Part shown: positions 51,330 to 60,945 of the stretch, one piece after another
Layout: every line of letters begins with the position of its first letter
Position numbering within the stretch: the first letter of the stretch is position 1
Origin: Dyella solisilvae
GTDB taxonomy: Bacteria; Pseudomonadota; Gammaproteobacteria; Xanthomonadales; Rhodanobacteraceae
Reading direction: 5' to 3'
DNA: 64,000 nt
Assembly: GCF_003351225.1 (NCBI RefSeq)
Contig: NZ_QQSY01000006.1
Location: 1 to 64,000, forward strand
The notes under the pieces: model-generated
Seen by the model: the letters and a program-made list of their open reading frames with translations, nothing else
What the model was told of the DNA's origin: nothing
Databases searched by the model: none
Position numbers and translations under genes: made by a program

Positions 51330-51991
51330 CGTGGGTCCCGCGGAATCATGTAGCCGAACGCGCGCACGTTCTGGATGGTGTCGAAGCTCAGCTTGCGGCG
51401 CAGCGAATGCACCAGCACGTCGAGCGCGCCGTCGCTGACCACCTTGTCGCTGCCATACAGCGAGCTCTCCAGGGTTTCGCGCCGCACCACCCGCCCGGCG
51501 CGCTCCATCAGGGCCTGCAACAGGGTGAATTCACGCCGGGTGAGATCGACCTTCTGGTCGCGGAACGTCACTTCCAGCGTGCCTAGGTCCAGGCAGAGCA
51601 CGCCGGCCTTGATGCGATTGCCAGCCAGGCCCTGGATGCGGCGGGTCAGCGAGCGGATGCGCGCGGCGAGCTCATCGAGGTGGAATGGCTTGGTGAGGTA
51701 ATCGTCGGCGCCGGCGTCCAGGCCGTGCACGCGGGCCTGCACCGCATCGCGCGCGGTGAGGATCAGCACCGGCGTGCGGATGTCGCGCTGGCGCGCTTCG
51801 CGCAGCAGATCGAGGCCGTCGCGACCGGGCAGGCCGAGGTCGAGCAGGACCAGGTCGGCGTTGGGATCTTCCAGCGCGGTCATCGCGCTGAGGCCGTGGG
51901 TCAGCCAGGTGACCGTATAGGACAGCCGGTCGAGCGCGCGTTGGATCGCGGCTCCTAGCTGCAGGTCGTCTTCCACCAGGATGATGTGCAC
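51326..51991 (-). CDS. OmpR/PhoP-family response regulator
   Basis: 221 residues from the GTG at 51991, where GGAGGA stands five bases upstream; longer frames lack a ribosome site. Receiver domain: acidic pair Glu7-Asp8-Asp9, phosphorylated Asp51 (LLLDLGLPGRDG), switch Thr79 and Lys101 (LTKPFHLDEL). A winged-helix output domain follows (LTRREFTLLQALMERAGRVVRRE). The layout fits the QseB/PmrA subgroup. It is upstream of and coupled to its kinase. Confidence 0.94.
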   Translation of the reverse strand: MHIILVEDDLQLGAAIQRALDRLSYTVTWLTHGLSAMTALEDPNADLVLLDLGLPGRDGLDLLREARQRDIRTPVLILTARDAVQARVHGLDAGADDYLTKPFHLDELAARIRSLTRRIQGLAGNRIKAGVLCLDLGTLEVTFRDQKVDLTRREFTLLQALMERAGRVVRRETLESSLYGSDKVVSDGALDVLVHSLRRKLSFDTIQNVRAFGYMIPRDPR

Positions 51992-52110
51992 TTGTCCTCC
52001 GAATGTCGCCAGCAACGACGGGCGCACCTCGCGCCCGTCGCCCTGTTTCGCCAATTGTCTTGCCGTTTTGTGACGGCCTAAGGAAAAGTGCCCGTCCCTG
52101 GGCGGATCTC

Positions 52111-52839
52111 CTACCTTGCCTGCGGAGGGTTGGGACTCGCCGATGCAACCAGACCGGCGGCGCGCAATTCCTCACGCGCAGCCGCCAGGTCGTGCTGCAT
52201 GGCCGGCGAGGCCAGCATGTCGGTGGCCAGCGTCTGGCCGAATTCGCGTCCCGCGTAGATGTCCTGCAGGGTGTGCACGCCCTTCACCACGCGACGCCAG
52301 CCGATGTCGCGGGCGTGCTGCATGAGGGCGTCGGCATCCTGCGGAAACAGTTGCGCGAGCAGGATGGCGTCCACCGTGGCCTTGCTGGAGTGGCCGCTGG
52401 GGTAGCCGTAGCTCTTCTTCGCCGCTTCGGCGGGGTTCTTCGCGCAGTCGGAGGCGGGCGGGCACGGACGCAGGCGCTTCCAGTGGTTCTTGGAAAGGTC
52501 GACAGCCTCCTTGGTCTCGCGCTCGGCCTCCTTGAACAGGGCGGCGACGTGCGGGAACTTGTCGGCGCGGAAGCCGGCGCCGATCACCGGCGCGAAATCG
52601 AAGGCGCCGAACTTCTCCTCAAGCTTGGCCTGGGCGAAATCGGCCTCGCTGCGCGCCGCAAAGGCACGGTCGGTGGCGGCGCGGTCAGCCTGGTCCTCGG
52701 CGCTGCCGGGCGCGCTGGGCGCGGGCAGAGCGGCCATGGCGCCGTCCAGCTGGGCCTGGGTGAGGTAGCCGCCGGCATCCTGGGCCACGGCGAGCGCGGG
52801 AGCGAGCAACAGCAGTGCGATGAATGGACGTTTCAGCAT
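52111..52839 (-). CDS. Exported PAP2-family acid phosphatase (class A type)
   Basis: 242 residues, signal peptide 1-19 (APALAVAQ). Three PAP2 motifs: KNHWKRLRP (117-125), YPSGHS (146-151) and RRVVKGVHTLQD, where R183-x5-H189-x3-D193 fits the family; the usual Ser before that Arg is Arg here. These periplasmic enzymes hydrolyse phosphomonoesters non-specifically. It lies 119 bases upstream of the two-component genes on the same strand; co-transcription and regulation by phosphate or cations are possible but not shown. Confidence 0.9.
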   Translation of the reverse strand: MLKRPFIALLLLAPALAVAQDAGGYLTQAQLDGAMAALPAPSAPGSAEDQADRAATDRAFAARSEADFAQAKLEEKFGAFDFAPVIGAGFRADKFPHVAALFKEAERETKEAVDLSKNHWKRLRPCPPASDCAKNPAEAAKKSYGYPSGHSSKATVDAILLAQLFPQDADALMQHARDIGWRRVVKGVHTLQDIYAGREFGQTLATDMLASPAMQHDLAAAREELRAAGLVASASPNPPQAR

Positions 52840-53126
52840 GGGCGTTCCTTACTCCTTACAGCTCCAACGACACCGAAGCGAACCCGTGGCGGCGCGGCGG
52901 CACGCAGTACGCGCCGACGTTGCCGCTCACCGGGTGGATCACCAGGGGCGGGAAGCAATGGACTTGGTGGCTTGTGGCGTTGGCTGGAATCAGCGCGCTA
53001 GCGTGATTTGACCGTTTGACAGTTCTGTTGCACGAGGGTGATGCGGGCGGACGGTTTGCTTAGCGTCGTCTTAGACGCCGCCCATCCGCCCTGCAGGAGC
53101 GAGGCCTGTTCGTTGCCGTAAATCGG

Positions 53127-53519
53127 CTATTTGACGGGCTCGGCCAGCGGCTTGCCCTTGTCCAGCACCCAGGTCGACACCGCCACGCCACCATCCGTGC
53201 CCGGCGCAGCCTCCATGCTGTGCACCGCGCCGCGCGGATTGAAGAAATGGTCGCCGGCCTTGAGCACCTGGTCGGGCTTGCCCCGCGTCTTGAGCACCAG
53301 GTTGCCCTTGAGCACGTAGCCCGACTCGTCGCCGGGGTGCACATGCCATCCCACCGACGTGCCCGCCGGGAACTCGGCGGTGCCCAAAATGATTTCAGTG
53401 CCAGGCGCGCCCGATTCGTCATGCTGGTCCAGGATGGTGCGCTTGGGCTGGGCGTCCTGGGCGCTGGCGCCGAGCGCAGCGGCCAACATCGTGGCGATCG
53501 CGATGGAACGTAACCGCAT
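53127..53519 (-). CDS. Exported cupin-domain protein
   Basis: 130 residues from the ATG at 53519. Signal peptide about 1-20 (MLAAALGASAQ). A single cupin barrel: GWHVHPGDESGYVLKG supplies the His/His/Glu metal site of motif 1, and HFFNPRGAVHSMEA supplies the final His of motif 2. Small exported cupins of this type bind a metal and often a small ligand; no substrate is known. Single gene. Confidence 0.85.
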   Translation of the reverse strand: MRLRSIAIATMLAAALGASAQDAQPKRTILDQHDESGAPGTEIILGTAEFPAGTSVGWHVHPGDESGYVLKGNLVLKTRGKPDQVLKAGDHFFNPRGAVHSMEAAPGTDGGVAVSTWVLDKGKPLAEPVK

Positions 53520-53661
53520 GGCCGTCTCCTCGGTGCGCGGACGAACGATGCGCATCCTGCGCGCCGCGCTGTTACGGCCGTGCGAAGCATCCCGGGCCGG
53601 CGTGGGGCGGAAGGCGATGGCTTACCATGCAGGTTCCCCGCCTCCGTGATGACTGCACCGG

Positions 53662-54741
53662 ATGAACGATAGCCTCCCCCCGCTTCGCGTCGCCCTGATC
53701 GGCTACGGCTACGCCGGCAAGACCTTCCATGCGCCGCTGATCCAAAGCGTGAGCGGCCTCGAGCTGGCGGTGGTGGCCTCGCGCGATGCGGACAAGGTGC
53801 ATGCGGATCTGCCGGGGATGGTCGTGACGGACGTCCAGGCGGCGATCACCGATCCGCAGATATCGCTGGTGGTGATCGCCTCGCCCAACGACACCCATGC
53901 GCCACTGGCGCACGCCGCGCTCGAGGCAGGCAAGCACGTCGTGGTGGACAAGCCGTTCGCGCTCGACGTCGGTCAGGCGCGCGAGTTGGTGGCGCTGGCG
54001 GAGCGGCGCCAGCGCGTGCTGTCAGTGTTTCAGAATCGCCGCTGGGACAGCGATTTTCTCGGCGTGCGGCAGGTACTCGCGCAGGGTTTGCTTGGCGAGG
54101 TGATGCATGTCGAGTCCCACATCGACCGCTTCCGTCCACAGGTGCGTGCGCGCTGGCGTGAACAGCACGGACCCGGCAGCGGCCTGTGGTATGACCTGGG
54201 GCCGCACCTGATCGACCAGGCCCTGCTGCTGTTCGGCGTGCCGGAACGTGTGTGGGCCAGCATGGCGGTGCAGCGCGACGGCGGCGAGGTGACTGATTGG
54301 GCGCACGTGGTGCTGGAGTACGGTCGTCGCCGCGTGGTCCTGCACGCCGGCATGCTGGTGGCCGGCGGCAGTGCGCGCTTCACCTTGCATGGCAGTCGCG
54401 GCAGCCTGGTCAAGCCGCGCGGCGACCGCCAGGAGGCGCAGTTGCTGGCCGGTATCCAGCCCGGCGCACCCGGCTGGGGCGAGGATGACAATGCCATGTG
54501 CTTCCACGACGGCGGCGCCGAACCATCGATGTTGCCGACACCGGCGGGCGACCAGCGTGAGTACTACCGGCAATTGCGCGACGCCGTGCTTGGCAGTGCG
54601 CCGAATCCGGTCACGCCGTTGCAGGCGGTGACGGTGATGGCGGTGCTGGAGGCGGCGATCGCGTCAGCGATGGGTGGCCACGCGGTGATTCCGGATGTAT
54701 CGGTGCGCGAGCGACTGGCCTGGGATGTCGCCGCTCAGTGA
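53662..54741 (+). CDS. Gfo/Idh/MocA-family oxidoreductase
   Basis: 359 residues. N-terminal Rossmann fold with LIGYGYAGKTFHAPL, VASRD, and the catalytic-lysine segment VVDKPFALD; C-terminal alpha/beta domain with the GPGSGLWYDLGPHLIDQAL motif, whose His is the usual proton carrier. Relatives (YdgJ/YvaA-like) oxidise sugar or inositol-like alcohols with NAD(P). No sugar operon is adjacent. The 3' end overlaps the convergent outer-membrane gene by seven bases. Confidence 0.9.
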   Translation: MNDSLPPLRVALIGYGYAGKTFHAPLIQSVSGLELAVVASRDADKVHADLPGMVVTDVQAAITDPQISLVVIASPNDTHAPLAHAALEAGKHVVVDKPFALDVGQARELVALAERRQRVLSVFQNRRWDSDFLGVRQVLAQGLLGEVMHVESHIDRFRPQVRARWREQHGPGSGLWYDLGPHLIDQALLLFGVPERVWASMAVQRDGGEVTDWAHVVLEYGRRRVVLHAGMLVAGGSARFTLHGSRGSLVKPRGDRQEAQLLAGIQPGAPGWGEDDNAMCFHDGGAEPSMLPTPAGDQREYYRQLRDAVLGSAPNPVTPLQAVTVMAVLEAAIASAMGGHAVIPDVSVRERLAWDVAAQ

Positions 54742-55700
54742 ACGTAATTCAGCGCAATGGCCGGCGTCACCGTGTGGGTGCTGTTGTGGCCGCCGGTGAA
54801 CACGCGCACGCCCATGATCAGACCGAGGTTGCTGCGCCAGTTGTACTCGATGGCTGGCGCGAAACCGAAGCTGGCGCTTGAACCGGTGCGGAAGTTGAGC
54901 GGCGCATGGCCCGCGTCGGTGGTGATGGCGCCATCCACCTGCGCGCCGCGCGAGTAGTGATAGAGCAGGTCGAACGCGAGCACCCAGCGCAGCGTCATGC
55001 TGTATTCCCAGGCCGCGTTGGCCAGGAACGCGTTGCCCGCTACGCCGTGCCCATGAAAACCCGCCGGTGTGCCGTAGACACTGACACCGTTGACCGGCAC
55101 TGCGCGAGAGAACGACTGCCCCACGTTGAAGCGCATGCGCAGGATGCGTCCGTTCGGCAGCCAGAAATACATCTGCGTGTTGAGCTGCACGGTGGTGGTG
55201 TAGGCGCCGCTGCCCTGCGCATCCACCAATGGCCGCGACAGGCGGTCGTACTGCCCGGTCGGCAGGGTTTCCTGCACCATCAGCGCCATGTCGGGTACCC
55301 AGCTCCCTTCGTGGAAGCGCGTGAGGCTGTATTGCGCGAGTACGCTGAAGTCGCCCTGCGCAATGCCGGCGCTGTTCTGGCCATTGCTGGCGCGGCTGTA
55401 GCCGAAGGTGGGCACCACACCGGCCATCAGGCGGTTGGTCACGGCGTATTCCATGTAGGTGAGCGATCCGAAGGTGTTCACCTGCGAGGAGCGCACGTCG
55501 TACAGATAGGGCTCGATCAGCACATGACCCTGGGGCAGCGCGCCGGCCGAGTTCGCCACCAGCGGACCGGTCCACCAGGCGTCGCCCAGCGACTGCCGCT
55601 CATCGTCAGCGAGTGCGCGGCCCGGCGCGGCGCCCATGAGCAGCAGCACAATCACCACCACGATGAGCAGCGTAATGGGAGGCGGGCGGCGCGGCTTCAT
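54735..55700 (-). CDS. Outer-membrane beta-barrel protein, MetA/phenol-transporter-like
   Basis: 321 residues from the ATG at 55700. A hydrophobic signal (ITLLIVVVIVLLLMGAAPGRALA) is followed by a beta-rich sequence (EPYLYDVRSSQV, LMAGVVPTFGYSRASNG, WEYSMTLRWVLAFDLLYHY) ending in NYVH. The pattern resembles the phenol MetA degradation/transporter family of channel proteins. The stop of the upstream small gene overlaps its start by four bases, so the two form a pair opposite an AraC regulator. Confidence 0.75.
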   Translation of the reverse strand: MKPRRPPPITLLIVVVIVLLLMGAAPGRALADDERQSLGDAWWTGPLVANSAGALPQGHVLIEPYLYDVRSSQVNTFGSLTYMEYAVTNRLMAGVVPTFGYSRASNGQNSAGIAQGDFSVLAQYSLTRFHEGSWVPDMALMVQETLPTGQYDRLSRPLVDAQGSGAYTTTVQLNTQMYFWLPNGRILRMRFNVGQSFSRAVPVNGVSVYGTPAGFHGHGVAGNAFLANAAWEYSMTLRWVLAFDLLYHYSRGAQVDGAITTDAGHAPLNFRTGSSASFGFAPAIEYNWRSNLGLIMGVRVFTGGHNSTHTVTPAIALNYVH

Positions 55701-55999
55701 CGGTGTTCCGCCACTCGTCGATGCAAAGTCACACTCAGCACCGCTGTGATCCACTGAAACAGCGATCGGCCGACCGGAGCTGTGGCGCCGCTGGTGGGTT
55801 CGGCGGTCACTTGCACGCCATTACGCGTGGTCAGCTCCACATGGCCCTGAGTGGCGTGACGATTGGGTCGCGCCAGCAGCAGTGCGACGGGGCCATCGCC
55901 CATGCGGATGTCGGGTATGCGGCGCGTAACGGCGCTGCAGCTTTCCGTGGCGGAGAGCGAGGCAACGCACTCATCACGGCCATTCGATGCACGGTTCAT
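55697..55999 (-). CDS. Small protein coupled to the outer-membrane gene
   Basis: 100 residues from the ATG at 55999 (AGGAA seven bases upstream). The N-terminal half is polar (MNRASNGRDECVASLSATES), a beta-like middle follows (GHVELTTRNGVQVTAEP), and the C-terminal ~25 residues form an amphipathic or membrane helix (GRSLFQWITAVLSVTLHRRV). No family recognised. Its stop overlaps the next start (ATGA), indicating translational coupling with the outer-membrane protein. Confidence 0.6.
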   Translation of the reverse strand: MNRASNGRDECVASLSATESCSAVTRRIPDIRMGDGPVALLLARPNRHATQGHVELTTRNGVQVTAEPTSGATAPVGRSLFQWITAVLSVTLHRRVAEHR

Positions 56000-56181
56000 G
56001 GTCAATTCCTGCATGCAAGCCCAAGGCGATGGGCATAGGGGACCACTGGCGCGGTGCACATGCTGTCAGATTCTTTAGCCAACCATCCACGTCCACCGGC
56101 ACAGGCCGGATCGGCAGGGGCTTGCTAAGCTCCGAGTGTCGCCATACGCCTCGCCAGAGGGCGTCCAAGGGTGCTCGTCCC

Positions 56182-57018
56182 ATGTCGAGCTTCACCATCC
56201 GAACCTTGTTGTCGACCGAGTCGCTGATGCTCAGCGATGTGCGTTGCGCGGGCGCCTGCCGTCATCGCAGCGAGGAAGAATGCGCCAGCGCCACGCACCT
56301 GGTGTTCCCCTATCGCGGCGTGTATGTGCGGCATGTAGCCGGCGACCAGGCCGTAGCCGACGCCAACCACGTGCTGTTCTTCAATGCGGAGGAGGGTTAT
56401 CAGGTCAGCCATCCGCTGGACGGTGGCGATGCGTGCCTGTCGCTCACGCTGCCTGAGGCGTTGCTGGAAGAACTGGCGCCGCGCGCGTTGCTGCGCCCCG
56501 GCGGAAGCCTGGCGTTCCGCTCGCAGTCCTTGCGCATCGATGCACGCGCGCAGGCGCTGGTCGCCTTGTTGCGGCATGGCCTGGAACACGGCGGCGCCGA
56601 ACCGCTGGAAGCGGAGGCGCTGTTGCTCACCCTGGTCGGTCGAAGCCTGGGTCCGCGCACAGCGCGCGAGCCTGGCGCGACACACGCGCGGCGGCGCCTG
56701 GCCGACCGCGTGAAGGTGCTGCTGGCCAGCGACCTGTCGCGACGCTGGACGCTGGCGGAAATCGGCGAGGCGATCGGCAGCTCGCCGGTGTACCTGACCC
56801 AGGTGTTCCGGCAGGTCGAAGGCGTCCCGCTGTACCGTTACCAATTGCAGCTGCGGCTGGCGCGCGCGCTCAACCTGCTCGACCAGGTCGACGACCTGTC
56901 GGCGCTGGCGCTTGAGCTTGGCTTCTCCAGTCACAGCCATTTCACCAGCGCGTTCCGCCAGGCGTATGGCCGCTCGCCCACCGATTTCCGCCGCGTGACG
57001 GAACCCGCAAAGGCCTAA
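56182..57018 (+). CDS. AraC-family transcriptional regulator
   Basis: 278 residues from the ATG at 56182; the ORF is open further upstream but without protein character. The C-terminal ~100 residues hold the double helix-turn-helix: WTLAEIGEAIGSSPVYLTQVFRQVEGVPLYRYQLQLRLARAL and ALELGFSSHSHFTSAFRQAYGRSPTDFRR. The N-terminal half is a cupin-like sensor domain with a CAGACRHRSEEEC segment rich in Cys and His. It is divergent from the outer-membrane pair, the likely target, and upstream of a small Cys-cluster protein. Confidence 0.9.
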   Translation: MSSFTIRTLLSTESLMLSDVRCAGACRHRSEEECASATHLVFPYRGVYVRHVAGDQAVADANHVLFFNAEEGYQVSHPLDGGDACLSLTLPEALLEELAPRALLRPGGSLAFRSQSLRIDARAQALVALLRHGLEHGGAEPLEAEALLLTLVGRSLGPRTAREPGATHARRRLADRVKVLLASDLSRRWTLAEIGEAIGSSPVYLTQVFRQVEGVPLYRYQLQLRLARALNLLDQVDDLSALALELGFSSHSHFTSAFRQAYGRSPTDFRRVTEPAKA

Positions 57019-57094
57019 AGAATTCGACAGCGCGTCTCTGGCCCCCATGGTCTTCTGAACTTGCCCGAAGCGAGGCGAACCCAGGAGATCAGCC

Positions 57095-57238
57095 ATGAAC
57101 GAGAAGACCTGCGCCGTATGCGACTACCCGCTGGACGCCAACGCCATCCAGGTCACCATCGGCAACCGCGTGGTGGAAGTGTGTTGCGAGGAGTGCGCGG
57201 AAAAGCTGCGCGAAGCCAGCGCCAAGGGAAGTGCATGA
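57095..57238 (+). CDS. 47-residue Cys-cluster metal-binding protein (YHS/TRASH-like)
   Basis: A short ORF, missed at usual length cut-offs, with AGGAGA eight bases ahead of the ATG. Cysteines are arranged as CAVC near the N-terminus and CCEEC near residues 30-34, the two-knuckle pattern of YHS/TRASH-like metal-binding domains. The text between (LDANAIQVTIGNRVVEV) is a beta hairpin. It lies 76 bases after the AraC gene and one base before an exported-protein gene. Confidence 0.75.
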   Translation: MNEKTCAVCDYPLDANAIQVTIGNRVVEVCCEECAEKLREASAKGSA

Positions 57239-57239
57239 C

Positions 57240-57650
57240 ATGCGCGCGGGCCTGCGCCTCGCCATGGCCGTGGCCATGCTCGGCGTGGGCCCGCTGGCAT
57301 CCGGCGTCGACGACGCAGGGTCGGCGCCGGACGCGGTGGCCACCCGGGTGCAGCAGTTGCTGAGCGGACGGTATCGGGATGCGGACGGCCGCGACCAGGT
57401 CGGCCACGTGCTCGATGTCGAAAAGCGTCTTGGCGCCTACCGGGCTGCGCGAAACCGCGCGGAGTTCATCCTGCGCCTCAATGCCGACCTGAAAGTGGCG
57501 ACGCACGATCCGCGCGTGCGTGTGTGCGACGGCATCGAGCCCCTGCCTGCGGGAGTCGATCCGAGTGACGTCGGCATGGGCTTGCAACTCATCGCGCCGA
57601 CAGGCGGGCTCCAGCAGGGCGCCGCGGCTAGGCGCCCTTGTCCAGCGTGA
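57240..57650 (+). CDS. Exported small protein of unknown function
   Basis: 136 residues from the ATG at 57240; one base separates it from the Cys-cluster gene, so the two are co-translated. Signal peptide about 1-22 (LAMAVAMLGVGPLASG). The mature part is helical and basic (LLSGRYRDADGRDQVGHVLD, RNRAEFILRLNADLKVATHD) with one Cys. The C-terminal part overlaps, tail to tail, the last 23 bases of the phospholipase gene, so its last residues are constrained by both. No family recognised. Confidence 0.6.
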   Translation: MRAGLRLAMAVAMLGVGPLASGVDDAGSAPDAVATRVQQLLSGRYRDADGRDQVGHVLDVEKRLGAYRAARNRAEFILRLNADLKVATHDPRVRVCDGIEPLPAGVDPSDVGMGLQLIAPTGGLQQGAAARRPCPA

Positions 57651-58527
57651 CCAGGTGGTGATCCATCGCCTGCGCCACGTCGAGCCTGCCCAGGTCGTAG
57701 GCTGCGTGGATGGTCGCTGCGGCGGTGCAATCCCAGGTGGACACCGGGACGCGCTGGCTCGGCTGCATGTAGTGGCGTTCGCGATGGCGGAACAGCACCG
57801 GCAGCCGCGGGTAGTGGCGAGTGAGCAGCACCAGCGTGCTCGCCCTGGCCTCTTCGTCCTGCGTCGGCACGGCCACGCTGTCGAGGTAACCCCCATCGAT
57901 CGCCACGCCGCCGGCGACTTCCTGCGCCGGCATGAACGGCGGCGCCGCCGCCGCAGCAAGCAGCAGCTTGCGCGCTTCGGCGAGCGTGCTGCACTGCTTG
58001 AGGTCGAGGAATTCCTGGCGCAGGCCCAGCATGCGCGGCAGGCGCGGGTGCAGGCGATTCCATACGAACTTGTCGACGAGATAGGCCAGCGTGCCGGCCA
58101 CCACCGAGCCACCCAGGCCGAGCGCACGGGCCGGTCGAGTCAGCGCGACCATCAGCCGTTGCGGCGCCTTCTGCACCGCTTCGTACGTGCCGTCATCGAC
58201 GAACGAGGCCAGCCATGCCGGATAGATGCGCTCGTGCGAGAACTGCCAGCGGTGCGTCGCCACCGTGCGCGATTCGAGGAGGCGCGGGTTATCCGCGAAG
58301 ATCCGCCGGCACCCTTCAAACGCGTGTTGCAGTCCTTCGCTGGTGAGGGCCGCCGCCGCAATCGCGGCGCCCGCGCTGGTGCCAACCAGGGTGGGAGGTA
58401 GTCGCCAGCCACGCTTCATCCAGTCGCCCACCACGGCCGCCTGCCACCAGCAGCGATTGCCGCCACCGGCGAACACCAGTGTCTGGATCTGGGGCAGCTG
58501 GAGTTGGGTCACCGCCTGGAATTGCAT
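57628..58527 (-). CDS. Patatin-like phospholipase
   Basis: 299 residues from the ATG at 58527. The oxyanion loop FAGGGNRCWW (19-28), the nucleophile motif GTSAG (49-53, Ser51) and the dyad Asp211 in IDGG are all present. There is no signal peptide, so it is probably cytosolic or injected. Patatins deacylate phospholipids or glycerolipids. It is transcribed from the region holding a candidate small RNA on the same strand and ends overlapping an exported-protein gene. Confidence 0.88.
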   Translation of the reverse strand: MQFQAVTQLQLPQIQTLVFAGGGNRCWWQAAVVGDWMKRGWRLPPTLVGTSAGAAIAAAALTSEGLQHAFEGCRRIFADNPRLLESRTVATHRWQFSHERIYPAWLASFVDDGTYEAVQKAPQRLMVALTRPARALGLGGSVVAGTLAYLVDKFVWNRLHPRLPRMLGLRQEFLDLKQCSTLAEARKLLLAAAAAPPFMPAQEVAGGVAIDGGYLDSVAVPTQDEEARASTLVLLTRHYPRLPVLFRHRERHYMQPSQRVPVSTWDCTAAATIHAAYDLGRLDVAQAMDHHLVTLDKGA

Positions 58528-58597
58528 AGGGTCCTGTGCCGCATGGCCGAACCTGGCTGCATGGTGACACACGGGCCTGAACTCAAGTGTGCACCCC

Positions 58598-58700
58598 AAG
58601 AAAGAGGCCCCCTTTCGGGGGCCAATGGACCGGAACAAGGGGGGTATCCGGTCCGGGGGCGTCGATCGGTTGCTAGAACCGATCGACGGTTCCTAGGCTG
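58598..58700 (-). ncRNA. Candidate small RNA, three hairpins with C-rich single-stranded parts (sX13-like architecture)
   Basis: Read on the minus strand: hairpin 1 with perfect 12-base arms (58688-58677 / 58671-58660), a CCCCC linker, hairpin 2 with 8-base arms GGACCGGA / TCCGGTCC and a loop containing CCCCCC, then GGCCCCC-GAAA-GGGGGCC followed by TCTTTCTT, a terminator with a GNRA loop. The core is about 91 bases; a short leader would give 105-115. The Xanthomonas Hfq-independent sRNA sX13 (about 115 nt) has three stem-loops with C-rich loops, so a homologue is likely. No ORF competes here. Confidence 0.6.
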
Positions 58701-58873
58701 CCGGACGTGCCTGGGCAGAGATGTAGGACAAGGACTATCGGTGCGGTAAGGCGATACCGTGCATCCTGTCAGTCTGCACAAGGTGTTCACGTCTCCGCCG
58801 GGGCTTCGGTGTGAGCGTCGAAGTGGCGTCGGCACCTCACGATGCACCGAAACGATCGCGGCCTGCCCCGGCG

Positions 58874-59866
<993 letters not shown>

Positions 59867-59956
59867 CGGAAGGTCCTTGTCGGAGGGGGTAGGGGAGACC
59901 GACAGGCATTGTTGGCGAAGACGTGGAGCGAATAAATGCTCAATAATCGCCATGTC

Positions 59957-59976
59957 TGTTGCTGGAAACGTCAACA
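59957..59976. promoter_or_regulatory. Candidate LysR operator, TGTTG-N10-CAACA
   Basis: A 5-base inverted repeat with a 10-base spacer, just upstream of the LysR start and facing the reductase promoter, 90 bases from its start. It fits the T-N11-A core of LysR-type sites. Confidence 0.5.
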
Positions 59977-59982
59977 ATCACC

Positions 59983-60882
59983 ATGGACCGACTGCACGCC
60001 ATGCGGGTGTTCACCCGGATCGTTGAACTGGGCAGCTTCACCCGGGCCGCCGACGACCTCAGTCTGCCCCGAGCCACGCTGACCCATACCATCAAGCGGC
60101 TGGAAGAGCACGTGGGCGCCCATCTGCTGCAGCGGACCACACGCCGCGTGCGGCCAACTCGCGACGGCGAGGTCTACTACAACCATTGCCTGCGGCTGCT
60201 GGCCGACCTTGACGCGGTGGAGGCCGATTTCCGCGAGGCCGCGGTGGTCCCCAAGGGACGCCTGCGCATCGACCTGGCTTCTTCGCTGGCGTGCCAGTTG
60301 CTGATCCCGGCGCTGCCGGAATTCTTTGCGCGCTATCCGCAGATCGAGCTGGACATCGGCACCAGCGACCGCTTCATCGATCTGGTGCAGGAGGGCGTGG
60401 ACTGCGTGCTGCGCGCGGGCGAACTGCCGGACTCGGCGATGGTGGGTCGCCGCGTCGCGCGCATGTCACAGGCCACGGTGGCCAGTGTGGATTACGTGCG
60501 GCGGCACGGCATGCCGCAAACGCTCGCCGACCTGCAACATGGCCACCGCACGGTGAACTGGGCCTCGCCCACCACGCGCCGAACCTCGCCGCTGGACTTC
60601 ATGGTGGGGCGTCGGTTGCGCGAAGTGCCACTGCCCTCGAGCGTGACGGTAAGCGGCACCGAGGCCTACCTCGGTTGCTGCGAGGCTGGCCTCGGCATCG
60701 CGCAGTTCCCTCGCTATCGCATCGCGGACGCGCTGGCGCAGGGGCGACTGGTGGAATTGCTGCCGTCCATGCCGCCTCCGGCCTTGCCGGTCACCGTGCT
60801 GTACCAGTCGCAAAAGCATCTGCCGTTGCGACTGCGGGTGTTCATCGACTGGGTGGCCGAGCTGTTGCGGGATTTGCCTTAG
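59983..60882 (+). CDS. LysR-family transcriptional regulator
   Basis: 299 residues from the ATG at 59983. The N-terminal winged helix (MRVFTRIVELGSFTRAADDLSLPRATLTHTIKRLEEHVGAHLLQRTTRRV) is followed by a periplasmic-binding-like ligand domain (LRIDLASSLACQLLIPALPEF, VQEGVDCVLRAGELPD). It belongs to the large group of LysR proteins divergent from an oxidoreductase, and probably regulates the aldo/keto reductase at 58874-59866. The inducer is unknown. Confidence 0.93.
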   Translation: MDRLHAMRVFTRIVELGSFTRAADDLSLPRATLTHTIKRLEEHVGAHLLQRTTRRVRPTRDGEVYYNHCLRLLADLDAVEADFREAAVVPKGRLRIDLASSLACQLLIPALPEFFARYPQIELDIGTSDRFIDLVQEGVDCVLRAGELPDSAMVGRRVARMSQATVASVDYVRRHGMPQTLADLQHGHRTVNWASPTTRRTSPLDFMVGRRLREVPLPSSVTVSGTEAYLGCCEAGLGIAQFPRYRIADALAQGRLVELLPSMPPPALPVTVLYQSQKHLPLRLRVFIDWVAELLRDLP

Positions 60883-60945
60883 CGGTTGGCGTTTTGGTGC
60901 AAGGACTCGAAGAACTCCATCCCGCCTCGCGCTACTAGCTCCGGC

